Shown: positions 1-7,271 of the stretch, piece after piece
Position numbering within the stretch: position 1 is the stretch's first letter
How the letters are laid out: every line of letters begins with the position of its first letter
Made by a program: the position numbers and the translations under genes
From: JASTVH01 sp042862465
Lineage (GTDB): Bacteria > Pseudomonadota > Gammaproteobacteria > Pseudomonadales > Oleiphilaceae
Reading direction: 5' to 3'
Length of the DNA stretch: 64,000 bases
NCBI GenBank assembly: GCA_042862465.1
Contig: JASTVH010000001.1
Location: forward strand, 186,001 to 250,000
The notes under the pieces: generated by a model
The model's input: only the letters and a program-made list of their open reading frames with translations
Told to the model about the DNA's origin: nothing
Database searches by the model: none

Positions 1-62
1 AAACAGGCGGACAACATCCCGGCTAGCAGGGGAAGAGACAGAATACGAATCGTTTTGCTCAC
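1..62 (-). CDS. lipoprotein, N-terminal fragment cut by the window edge
   Basis: Reading the minus strand from a GTG at 62-60, twenty codons are open to the window edge. They encode a short basic start, a hydrophobic stretch and the lipobox LSAC with Cys at residue 20, a classic lipoprotein signal peptide for lipidation and membrane anchoring. AAAGGA lies about 7 bases upstream of the GTG, which supports the start. The mature protein is outside the window, so no function can be given. It is divergent from the ABC exporter genes. Confidence 0.6.
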   Translation of the reverse strand, partial: MSKTIRILSLPLLAGMLSAC

Positions 63-358
63 AGTCAGTCCTTTAGTGGCGGTCCGGTGAATGATTGTCA
101 TTGTCGCGCGGCCATGTTGCCGCGCCTCTCTGATGGGAAACGTCCCAGGACTTTTCAGCGGTTCTACAGAATAGGGCATTATAATCAGCCGCTTCGCCTG
201 CTTTCTGGTATCCTGTCGCAGTTTTTTAACACGGCCCCGTGCGGCCCGCGGGAACAAAAGGGCTAGCGTCCTTCTGGCGTGTTTGCCGGTATACGGTTGA
301 AATCGGGCGGCCAGGGCCAATATCTCAGACTCCTTTATTCAACAGAATCTGCTTATCC
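63..358. other. divergent intergenic region
   Basis: About 300 bases separate the lipoprotein from yadG. The stretch holds a GC-rich hairpin (arms 106-112 and 119-125), a small one (134-138 / 143-147), and a TATAAT at 180-185 whose shifted reverse also reads TATAAT (183-178). It could be a -10 element on either strand, but neither orientation has a good -35. I see no convincing gene here. The reading frame of yadG is open upstream to 239, but the protein family starts at 359. Confidence 0.4.
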
Positions 359-1300
359 ATGTCCGACGCGTTAGTCATAGAAAATCTGCGCAAAACTTAC
401 GGAGACGGCTTCGAGGCACTCAAGGGAATCGATCTCACAGTGCGTCAGGGGGACTTCTTTGCGCTTTTGGGGCCGAATGGAGCCGGGAAGTCCACAACCT
501 TGGGGATCGTCAGTTCGCTGGTGAATAAAACCAGCGGGCGCGTCACTGTGTTTGGTCATGATCTCGACAAGGCGCTGTCCAAGGCCAAGATGAATCTGGG
601 TGTGGTGCCTCAGGAGTTCAACTTCAACCAGTTCGAAAAGGTGTACGACATTGTCGTGACGCAGGCTGGCTATTATGGCATTCCGCGTCAGCAGGCCCGT
701 GTCAGCGCCGAACGTTACCTGAAAAAGCTGGGGCTCTGGGAAAAGCGTGATTCACCGGCCCGCATGTTATCGGGTGGTATGAAACGGCGATTGATGATTG
801 CTCGGGCACTGGTGCATGAACCGCGTCTGCTGATTCTGGATGAGCCCACCGCGGGGGTGGACATCGAAATTCGCCGTTCCATGTGGGATTTTCTGACTGA
901 AATCAACAGCCAGGGAGTCACCATTATCCTCACTACCCATTATCTGGAAGAGGCTGAAGAGCTTTGTCGCAATATTGCGATTATTGATCATGGCGAGATT
1001 CTGGAGAACACCAGCAAGCGGGAGTTATTGCGCAAGCTCAGTGTCGAAACCTTTGTATTGGATGCCGACTTTGTGCTCGATACGGCACCTGAGCTGGAAG
1101 GCTATCAGACACGCCTGACCGCGGATGGCGGGATAGAGGTGGATGTCAAACGGGGCACATCACTCAACGAGGTGTTTCGGCAGCTGTCCGACAAGGGAAT
1201 CGAGGTGAACAGTATGCGGACCCGATCCAATCGACTTGAGGAGCTGTTCCTGCGCCTGGTGGAAAACAATGGCGAACCGAAGGAGGCGGCCGAAGTATGA
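359..1300 (+). CDS. yadG: ABC-2 type exporter, ATP-binding subunit (YadG-like)
   Basis: This is the ATPase of an ABC-2 export system. It hydrolyses ATP at the inner membrane to drive the permease encoded next door. The 313-residue product shows Walker A GPNGAGKST (about 38-46), a signature LSGGMKRR (137-144), Walker B LLILDEP (157-163) and the H-loop His near 194, followed by a C-terminal accessory region of about 90 residues. The frame is open 40 codons further upstream, but that part resembles nothing in the family and the ATG at 359 gives the usual N-terminus. No strong Shine-Dalgarno is visible before it. The stop overlaps the permease start (ATGA), so the two are translationally coupled. 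The substrate cannot be read from sequence. Confidence 0.9.
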   Translation: MSDALVIENLRKTYGDGFEALKGIDLTVRQGDFFALLGPNGAGKSTTLGIVSSLVNKTSGRVTVFGHDLDKALSKAKMNLGVVPQEFNFNQFEKVYDIVVTQAGYYGIPRQQARVSAERYLKKLGLWEKRDSPARMLSGGMKRRLMIARALVHEPRLLILDEPTAGVDIEIRRSMWDFLTEINSQGVTIILTTHYLEEAEELCRNIAIIDHGEILENTSKRELLRKLSVETFVLDADFVLDTAPELEGYQTRLTADGGIEVDVKRGTSLNEVFRQLSDKGIEVNSMRTRSNRLEELFLRLVENNGEPKEAAEV

Positions 1301-2070
1301 ATCCAAGTGCTATCTGGACCGCCTTCGAGACCATCGTCATCAAGGAGGTTCGCCGCTATACCCGGATCTGGCCTCAGACCATGTTGCCCCCCGCGGTCAC
1401 CATGACGCTTTATTTCGTGATTTTCGGCAATCTGATTGGCCGCCGCATAGGCGACATGGGTGGCTATGACTACATGGAGTTCATCGTACCGGGCTTGATC
1501 ATGATGGCGGTCATCACCAATTCTTACGCCAATGTGGTGTCCTCATTTTTCAGCATGAAGTTTCAACGCAGTATCGAGGAGCTGCTGGTCTCGCCGGTGC
1601 CCAACTGGGTGATCCTGACTGGTTACGTGGCGGGAGGGATGTCTCGGGGATTGGCGATTGGGGTTATCGTGACGCTGTTGTCGCTGGCTTTTACGTCGCT
1701 CAACCTCTATAGCGTCGGTATTGTGATTGCTACTGCGTTTATGACATCGATGCTGTTTTCACTGGGCGGATTTGTCAATGCGCTGTTTGCTACCAAGTTT
1801 GATGACATCTCCATCGTCCCGACCTTTGTGCTGACACCGCTGACCTACCTGGGCGGGGTGTTTTATTCGATCGATATGCTGCCGGATTTCTGGCAGGGCG
1901 TCTCCATGGTCAATCCCATTCTCTATATGATCAATGCCTTCCGTTACGGCGTTCTTGGGGTATCCGACGTACCGGTTGCTGTGGCGCTTGGCATGTTGGC
2001 CCTGTTTATCACGATTCTTTTTGTCGCTTGCCTGGTGCTTCTCGAGCGGGGCAAGGGTATTCGGAGTTAG
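1297..2070 (+). CDS. yadH: ABC-2 type exporter, permease subunit (YadH-like)
   Basis: The product is a 257-residue inner-membrane permease of the ABC-2 family with about six hydrophobic segments, paired with the ATPase encoded just upstream. The start ATG overlaps the yadG stop, with an AGGAGG-like sequence inside the end of yadG. The central segment (MKFQRSIEELLVSPVP) is the typical ABC-2 permease signature loop that contacts the ATPase. Length matches E. coli YadH (about 256). Family members move lipids, polysaccharides or drugs, and nothing here discriminates among these. Confidence 0.9.
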   Translation: MNPSAIWTAFETIVIKEVRRYTRIWPQTMLPPAVTMTLYFVIFGNLIGRRIGDMGGYDYMEFIVPGLIMMAVITNSYANVVSSFFSMKFQRSIEELLVSPVPNWVILTGYVAGGMSRGLAIGVIVTLLSLAFTSLNLYSVGIVIATAFMTSMLFSLGGFVNALFATKFDDISIVPTFVLTPLTYLGGVFYSIDMLPDFWQGVSMVNPILYMINAFRYGVLGVSDVPVAVALGMLALFITILFVACLVLLERGKGIRS

Positions 2071-2072
2071 GC

Positions 2073-2894
2073 ATGACGTTACATGACGCGCCGCTGGGCG
2101 AGAAATCGACCTATCCCGAGCGCTATGACCCAACGTTGTTGTTTCCGGTCTCCCGCCGGGACAATCGCCGCAAACTGGGTCTGGGTGATGGTCGCTGGCC
2201 CTGGTACGGTGAAGACCGGTGGCAGGCTTTCGAGCTTTCCTGGCTGGCACCTGGCGGATTGCCGCAAGTCGCCATTGCAGAGTTCCGGGTACCGGCCGAT
2301 TCCCCCCATCTGGTGGAATCGAAGTCACTCAAACTCTATTGCAATTCATTGAATCAAACGGTGTTCGAGCACCGCCAAGCCGTCCTCGACACCCTGATAA
2401 GGGATCTCTCGCAGGCCGCGGGTGCCGAGGTCGAAGTCCTGTTTCATTCCGTGGATGAGCCGGTCACGCTGCTGGCCCGGCCAGCCGGATACCAACTGCT
2501 GGAAGCGGAACCGATAACCATTGATGATTATCGTCTTGATAGCAATCACCTGAATGTGGATGCAGGTCGGCAGGTTACCGAGGGGCTTTGCACGCACCTG
2601 TTGAAGAGCAATTGTCCGGTGACCGGGCAGCCTGACTGGGGAACGCTATTGATTGACTACAGTGGGCCTGCCATCGATCGGGCTGGATTGCTACGTTACG
2701 TGGTGGGATTCCGTCAGGAACAGGATTTTCACGAGCACTGCGTCGAACGGATTTTTATGGATCTGATGGACCGTTGCGGGCCCAGCCAGTTGTCCGTGAG
2801 TGCTCATTATACGCGGCGGGGAGGACTTGATATTAATCCCTGGCGTAGTACCGAGCTCGGCAGAGCGCCGGCGTTTCGGCTCTCACGCCAGTGA
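2073..2894 (+). CDS. queF: NADPH-dependent 7-cyano-7-deazaguanine reductase QueF
   Basis: QueF reduces preQ0 to preQ1 in the cytoplasm, the step before Tgt inserts preQ1 into tRNA. The 273-residue product is the long bidomain (E. coli) form. The QueF substrate motif ESKSLKLY is at about 82-89. The active-site Cys181 lies in KSNCPVTGQPD with the partner Asp188, and His220-Glu221 match the E. coli His-Glu pair. The ATG at 2073 follows GGAG by about 6 bases. The frame also runs upstream into yadH, but those residues are not part of the family. Three bases separate it from yadH. The downstream pathway enzymes QueA and Tgt are encoded 15 kb away in this window. Confidence 0.95.
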   Translation: MTLHDAPLGEKSTYPERYDPTLLFPVSRRDNRRKLGLGDGRWPWYGEDRWQAFELSWLAPGGLPQVAIAEFRVPADSPHLVESKSLKLYCNSLNQTVFEHRQAVLDTLIRDLSQAAGAEVEVLFHSVDEPVTLLARPAGYQLLEAEPITIDDYRLDSNHLNVDAGRQVTEGLCTHLLKSNCPVTGQPDWGTLLIDYSGPAIDRAGLLRYVVGFRQEQDFHEHCVERIFMDLMDRCGPSQLSVSAHYTRRGGLDINPWRSTELGRAPAFRLSRQ

Positions 2895-2979
2895 GCATAG
2901 AGGCAGCGGCTTGGCCTGCTTCGGGCAAGGCCTGCCTGGAAGCCGGGGCAGGGTGGCCCCTGCAGCTGGCAGGGAATGA

Positions 2980-4392
2980 CTACTCGTCATCCCGCAGGCG
3001 CTGACAGGCATTTTCCAGAGCCTTCAGGATGCTTTCGCGTTCCTCGTGGTTAACCTTTTCAGAGTCCAGATACATGGCAAAGCCTTCGTGTTCGCACTCC
3101 ATGAAGCTGCGCAGCGGGCCGATGTCCTGGCGGAAATCCACCACTTCGTAAATGGGGACCGGGCGCGCAAAGCCTTTCACCGTGATTTCACCCTTGTCCC
3201 GGCACATGATCTTGTCCTTGATCAGTGAGAACGTTTCATAGGACACCAGAATTTCACCGGGTTCGCCAAGGGATTCCAGGCGGCTGGCGAGATTCACTTC
3301 CTTGCCGATGATGGTGTAGTCCATGCGATTATCGGCGCCAAAGTTCCCCACGGTACAGAAACCGGTGCTAATCCCCATACGGATTTCCAGGGGGGTGCGT
3401 ATGCCCTGGCTGCGCCACTTCTGCCGGAGCACCTTCATGTGCTTACGCATTTCGATGGCCATGGCGACACAGGCGAAGGTGTCTTCCTTTGCGCCGCGAC
3501 TGGTGGGGTCGCCAAAGAAAATCATGATGGAGTCGCCCACGAACTTGTCGATCGTGCCGCCGTATTTGAGGGCAATCTGCGACATTTCCGTGAAGTAGGT
3601 ATTGAGCAGTTCCGTCAGGCTTTCCGGCTCCATCTCTTCGGACAGGTCGGTGAAACCGCGGATATCGGAGAAAAAGACGGCCAGCCGCTTGCGCTGGGTC
3701 TCGAGACGCACATCACGCTCGCCGGTGAAAATGGACTGCCATACCTGTGGCGAGAGGTACTTGGCCAGCTTGTGCGATAGTGCAATGGACTGTTCCCGCT
3801 GGTACTGAATCTGTGATTTGGCCAGCACCAGGGCCCGGGCCTGTTGGTGCGTGTAGTAGGCGGTTACACAGATGAAAACAGCGACGCTGATACCGGCAAC
3901 CACGCTCACCAGGAGTGGAGTATCCGAGAGTGTGGGAATGCCAAACACCGCCATGCCCGCCAGAATGCCGCCGCCGGTTGCCATGAGACCCATCAGCCAG
4001 CTTTGCATGCCCCCCACGATAATGCAGCTGAAATTGAGCATCAGCAGCAGGAGGATGGAGGGAACAATGCTGAAATCGATCAGGTTCAGCACAATGCCGA
4101 GGAGGGCTGCATCCAGCAGCAGGATCTTGCGACGAACGCGCTGATTCTGCTGAACGCCAAAATAACGGGTCACAAAATAGACCAGTTGTGGCCACAGCAA
4201 GGAAGCCGGTACCGCCCAAATGAGATTCGGGCTGAAGTGATTGGTAAGTATGCCGGCCAGAATAATGAATGTGCCGGTCAGATAACCCATCACCCGTGCG
4301 TTGTAATCCGGCATGGGCGGAATCGCAGCGGGCTTGCGCTTCTTTTTGTCGAGCGGTGCAACCTTGGCGGTGGCTAACGGTGCGTTCATCAT
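2980..4392 (-). CDS. cyaB: class III adenylate cyclase with MASE2 membrane domain (CyaB-like)
   Basis: This protein makes cAMP from ATP. The N-terminal part (about 35-185) has six hydrophobic segments and looks like a MASE2 membrane sensor. A short linker helix follows, then a CHD catalytic domain from about 230. The metal-binding aspartates are Asp243 in FSDIRGFTDL and Asp287 in DKFVGDS. Lys283 is the adenine-recognising lysine, and the transition-state Asn and Arg are in IIGKEVNLASRLE. Architecture and length (470) match Pseudomonas aeruginosa CyaB, which feeds the Vfr virulence regulator. The start has two consecutive ATG codons. It lies one base after the upstream minus-strand gene, so they probably share a transcript. 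A guanylate cyclase role is less likely because of the Lys. Confidence 0.88.
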   Translation of the reverse strand: MMNAPLATAKVAPLDKKKRKPAAIPPMPDYNARVMGYLTGTFIILAGILTNHFSPNLIWAVPASLLWPQLVYFVTRYFGVQQNQRVRRKILLLDAALLGIVLNLIDFSIVPSILLLLMLNFSCIIVGGMQSWLMGLMATGGGILAGMAVFGIPTLSDTPLLVSVVAGISVAVFICVTAYYTHQQARALVLAKSQIQYQREQSIALSHKLAKYLSPQVWQSIFTGERDVRLETQRKRLAVFFSDIRGFTDLSEEMEPESLTELLNTYFTEMSQIALKYGGTIDKFVGDSIMIFFGDPTSRGAKEDTFACVAMAIEMRKHMKVLRQKWRSQGIRTPLEIRMGISTGFCTVGNFGADNRMDYTIIGKEVNLASRLESLGEPGEILVSYETFSLIKDKIMCRDKGEITVKGFARPVPIYEVVDFRQDIGPLRSFMECEHEGFAMYLDSEKVNHEERESILKALENACQRLRDDE

Positions 4393-4393
4393 C

Positions 4394-4705
4394 CTAGAAC
4401 CTGATCCGTCCCACGAGCATGTCTTTCAGCATGACCCAATCCCCGATCAAGCTGTATAGCGGGTATTTGAATGTGGCTGGACGGTTTTTCTCGAAGAAGA
4501 AGTGTCCAACCCAGGCGAAACCGTACCCCAGAACCGGCAACAATAGAAGCCAAAGCCACTGTTGAGTGATGACAGACCAGGCGGCAACAGCTATGACCAG
4601 CAGACTGCCAATGTAATGCAGGCGGCGACAGGTGGGATCACTGTGCTCAGCAAGATAGTAGGGGTAGAATTCCCGAAAGGAATTAAACTCGTTATTCGTG
4701 GTCAT
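4394..4705 (-). CDS. DUF962 / Mpo1-like small membrane protein
   Basis: The 103-residue product has two or three membrane segments and the family pattern FYPYYLAEHSDPTCRRLHYIGS near the N-terminus, GHFFFEKNRPATFKYP in the middle and a final short helix. It belongs to the DUF962 group that includes yeast Mpo1, a dioxygenase acting on 2-hydroxy fatty acids. Whether bacterial members share that activity is not known to me. I prefer the ATG at 4705, which has AGGGTG just upstream, over an ATG 33 bases earlier that lacks a ribosome site. It is probably co-transcribed with cyaB, one base away. Confidence 0.75.
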   Translation of the reverse strand: MTTNNEFNSFREFYPYYLAEHSDPTCRRLHYIGSLLVIAVAAWSVITQQWLWLLLLPVLGYGFAWVGHFFFEKNRPATFKYPLYSLIGDWVMLKDMLVGRIRF

Positions 4706-4959
4706 GACACCCTGGAGCGTTTCGCTTGTTGTTATCATCGCTTGTCAGCGTGGAGCGCAATTAATGCTCAGGCTAACTCTATAAGATTATCAGTATTTGA
4801 CGCGGTTCACAATTTTATCGCATTGGTTGAGCGTGATTCGACCATTAGCCAGTTGTGATGCCGGGGTGATCTGTCGTAAGGCGCCCAGGTGGACGCTCCG
4901 TCGACCCGGCCAGCCGAAGCGCTATTATCACCGCCGCTGGTCACGCATGTGGAGAGATT

Positions 4960-5523
4960 ATGTCGTCAGTCATCGAAAGCATTCTGACTCGTCAGTCGGA
5001 GCCCCGCCTCGAAGCCCCTGCACCGGACCGTGAGACGCTGCGGGAGGTGTTGGCTTGTGCGTTCAAAGCGCCGGACCATGCGTTGCTTCGACCCTGGCGT
5101 TATCTGGTGATCGAGGGTGAGGGGTTGGAGCGCATGGGGAAGTTCTGGGCGGAATGCCTGCAGGAGGAAAATCCGGAGTGTAGTGAAGCGGATCGCCGTA
5201 AGGCATTGGGACAACCGCTGCGGGCTCCCATGATCATTGTCGGCATAACCTCACCAAAGGCTCACCCGAAAGTCCCGCCCATTGAGCAGCACATTTCCAC
5301 TGGGGTAGGGCTGGGTTACATGTTGCTGGCGCTTGAGGAGCGGGGTTTTGCCGGTATCTGGCGAACCGGCGATATGGCCTACCATCAGGGCTTCAAGAAA
5401 CGTCTGGGGCTGCAGGAAGAAGAACAAATTGCCGGGTTTCTCTATGTCGGGACTCCCACGCTCCGGAAACAACCGTCTCCGGAACCGGAATTTGAAGGCC
5501 ACGTCAGCTTCTGGCAGGGCTGA
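4960..5523 (+). CDS. YdjA-like nitroreductase
   Basis: This is a small FMN-dependent NAD(P)H nitroreductase, 187 residues, close in length to E. coli YdjA (183). Visible family features are the N-terminal catalytic helix with KAPDHALLRPWRYLVI, the LRAPMIIVGI strand and the ISTGVGLGYMLLALEERGFAGIWRTGD segment that builds the flavin pocket at the dimer interface. The ATG at 4960 follows GAGAG. A gap of about 250 bases separates it from the divergent DUF962 gene. The physiological substrate is unknown. A hairpin follows before the flagellar operon. Confidence 0.85.
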   Translation: MSSVIESILTRQSEPRLEAPAPDRETLREVLACAFKAPDHALLRPWRYLVIEGEGLERMGKFWAECLQEENPECSEADRRKALGQPLRAPMIIVGITSPKAHPKVPPIEQHISTGVGLGYMLLALEERGFAGIWRTGDMAYHQGFKKRLGLQEEEQIAGFLYVGTPTLRKQPSPEPEFEGHVSFWQG

Positions 5524-5534
5524 TCAATCGTGTT

Positions 5535-5562
5535 CCGGTAGTCGATGACGGTCGACTGCCGG
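5535..5562 (+). terminator. terminator-like hairpin between nitroreductase gene and flgB
   Basis: An 11-bp stem (5535-5545 with 5552-5562, one G-U pair) closes a 6-base loop. The downstream sequence has only interrupted T runs, so it may be a weak intrinsic terminator that insulates the flagellar operon. Confidence 0.45.
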
Positions 5563-5648
5563 AGACGGGAAAGCTTTTGCCGCTTTTGTTTTGCCTCTCG
5601 ATCCCCCTATCGCTTTCTAAAACGCGCCGTTACCGACTTCCTGTTTTT

Positions 5649-5664
5649 TGGCATCACTATTGCT
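5649..5664 (+). promoter_or_regulatory. sigma-54 (RpoN) promoter of the flgB operon
   Basis: TGGCA at 5649-5653 and TTGCT at 5660-5664 place GG (5650-5651) and GC (5662-5663) exactly ten bases apart, the strict -24/-12 arrangement of RpoN promoters. Transcription would start near 5675, about 33 bases before flgB. RpoN with a FleQ/FlrC-type activator drives rod/hook genes in polar-flagellated gammaproteobacteria. The activator gene is not in this window. Confidence 0.85.
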
Positions 5665-5707
5665 TTTGTTTCCCCAGAACCATTTCCACCGCTTGGGGGA
5701 GACCGCC

Positions 5708-6100
5708 ATGACAATCAACTTCAACAACGCACTGGGCATTCACGAACGGGCCCTTTACATGCGTACTGAACGTGCCGAGGTATTGGCCAACAACCTGGCC
5801 AACGCCGATACCCCAGGTTTCAAAGCGCGCGACATTGATTTCAGGGCGGCCCTGGATGCGGCGCAGCGTGACCAGCTGCCCCTGGAAAGTACCAATCCGG
5901 GCCATATGGGCCTGCCGGGTGATGGTGACGTGCCGAACCTGAAGTATCGCGTTCCGGCCCAGCCGTCAATCGATGGCAATACCGTGGATACCCAGGTTGA
6001 GCTGGCTCACTACATGCGGAATTCAATGGACTTCCAGTCAACCTTCCAGTTCCTCAATGGCAAATTCAAAGGCCTGACCGCGGCCATTAAAGGAGAATAA
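5708..6100 (+). CDS. flgB: flagellar proximal rod protein FlgB
   Basis: FlgB is a 130-residue proximal rod protein that joins the MS ring to the distal rod in the periplasm and leaves the cell through the flagellar export gate. The N-terminal motif ANNLANADTPGFKARDIDF is the signature of rod/hook axial proteins, and the C-terminal helix is present. The ATG at 5708 has GGGGGAG about 8 bases upstream. The frame is open 20 codons earlier, but that would run back over the sigma-54 promoter. First gene of the flgBCDEFGHIJKL operon, three bases before flgC. Confidence 0.95.
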   Translation: MTINFNNALGIHERALYMRTERAEVLANNLANADTPGFKARDIDFRAALDAAQRDQLPLESTNPGHMGLPGDGDVPNLKYRVPAQPSIDGNTVDTQVELAHYMRNSMDFQSTFQFLNGKFKGLTAAIKGE

Positions 6101-6102
6101 CC

Positions 6103-6549
6103 ATGGCGCTTAACCAGATTTTCGATATTGCCGGAAGCGGCATGGCAGCCCAATCAATCCGTTTGAATACGACGGCGAGCAATCTGGCCAATGCGGACAC
6201 GGCCAGCGCCACGGAAGAGGGCGCCTATCGGGCGCGAAAGCCCGTTTTTTCAGCCATCCAGCAGCAGTTGCTCGAAAACAGCGGTCGGGGAAAGGTGATG
6301 GACGCAAACCAGGAGCGGGGCGTCGGTGTTGAGGTTCGCGGTATCGTCCAGAGCGATGAAGCGGTTGAACGTCGTTACCAGCCCAATCACCCGCTGGCCA
6401 ATGAAGACGGTTACGTATTTTACTCCAACGTCAACACGGTGGAAGAGATGGCTGACATGATGTCCGCCTCGCGCAGCTTCCAGAACAATGTGGAAGTTAT
6501 GAATGCCGCTAAAAGCATGATGCAGCGGATTCTCACCCTCGGTCAGTAA
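6103..6549 (+). CDS. flgC: flagellar proximal rod protein FlgC
   Basis: FlgC is a 148-residue proximal rod component. It carries the axial-protein N-terminus (GMAAQSIRLNTTASNLANADT) and the C-terminal heptad helix ending ASRSFQNNVEVMNAAKSMMQRILTLGQ typical of the family. AGGAG lies 8 bases before the ATG, and the gene starts two bases after the flgB stop codon. Length is slightly above E. coli FlgC (134). Confidence 0.95.
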   Translation: MALNQIFDIAGSGMAAQSIRLNTTASNLANADTASATEEGAYRARKPVFSAIQQQLLENSGRGKVMDANQERGVGVEVRGIVQSDEAVERRYQPNHPLANEDGYVFYSNVNTVEEMADMMSASRSFQNNVEVMNAAKSMMQRILTLGQ

Positions 6550-6567
6550 TGGCGCCAGGAGTCGACC

Positions 6568-7251
6568 ATGAGCACGATTAACACACAAAGCGCTTCGGAC
6601 GTCCTGAGCCGGTACGCCGTTGAGAAGCAACAGTCCGATGCGCCCAAGAAGGCCAATGATCTCGGCAAAAACGAGTTTATGGACCTGATGCTGGCGCAGA
6701 TGAACAACCAGAATCCGCTCAAGCCGCAGGACAATGGTGAGTTCATCGCTCAGCTGGCCCAATTCAGCTCGCTCGAGGAAATGCAAAAGCTGACCCAGAG
6801 CGTGGATACCGCCATGGGACAGTTCCGTTCCTCCCAGGCACTACAGGCTTCAGCGATGGTCGGCCAGTCTGTGGTTGTGCCCTCCGAAACGGCGCAACTG
6901 GGCGCGGACGGTAAGGTCAGTGGCATGATCGATCTGGCCGCCAGCACCTCCAATCTCCAGCTATCGGTGCTCAACGGGTCCGGAGAGCTGGTCCGGCAGG
7001 TGAATCTCGGGCCCCACGGTGGTGGCCAGGTGCCGTTCGAATGGGACGGCAAGAACGAAAGCGGCAATCTTATGCCGCCTGGCCAATACAGCTTGAAAGC
7101 AGAGGCCAGTTATCCGGATGGCACAGAACAGATGAATACGCTGATAAGTTCCAACGTGGACAGCGTTTCCCTGGGCAAGGATGGCTCGGTCACATTGAAC
7201 CTCGCTGGCATGGGCTCGGTGCCCCTCAGCGAAGTACGGCAAATCAACTAA
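6568..7251 (+). CDS. flgD: flagellar hook-capping protein FlgD
   Basis: FlgD caps the growing hook and promotes polymerisation of FlgE, and is removed on hook completion. The 227-residue product has the conserved N-terminal block KNEFMDLMLAQMNNQNPLKPQDNGEFIAQLAQFSSLEEM (about 30-75). A Tudor/FnIII-like C-terminal domain follows with GGQVPFEWDGKNESGNLMPPGQY. AGGAG lies 8 bases before the ATG. Located between flgC and flgE as in most gammaproteobacteria. Confidence 0.95.
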   Translation: MSTINTQSASDVLSRYAVEKQQSDAPKKANDLGKNEFMDLMLAQMNNQNPLKPQDNGEFIAQLAQFSSLEEMQKLTQSVDTAMGQFRSSQALQASAMVGQSVVVPSETAQLGADGKVSGMIDLAASTSNLQLSVLNGSGELVRQVNLGPHGGGQVPFEWDGKNESGNLMPPGQYSLKAEASYPDGTEQMNTLISSNVDSVSLGKDGSVTLNLAGMGSVPLSEVRQIN

Positions 7252-7271
7252 AAGGTCGGGCGAGGTGAATC

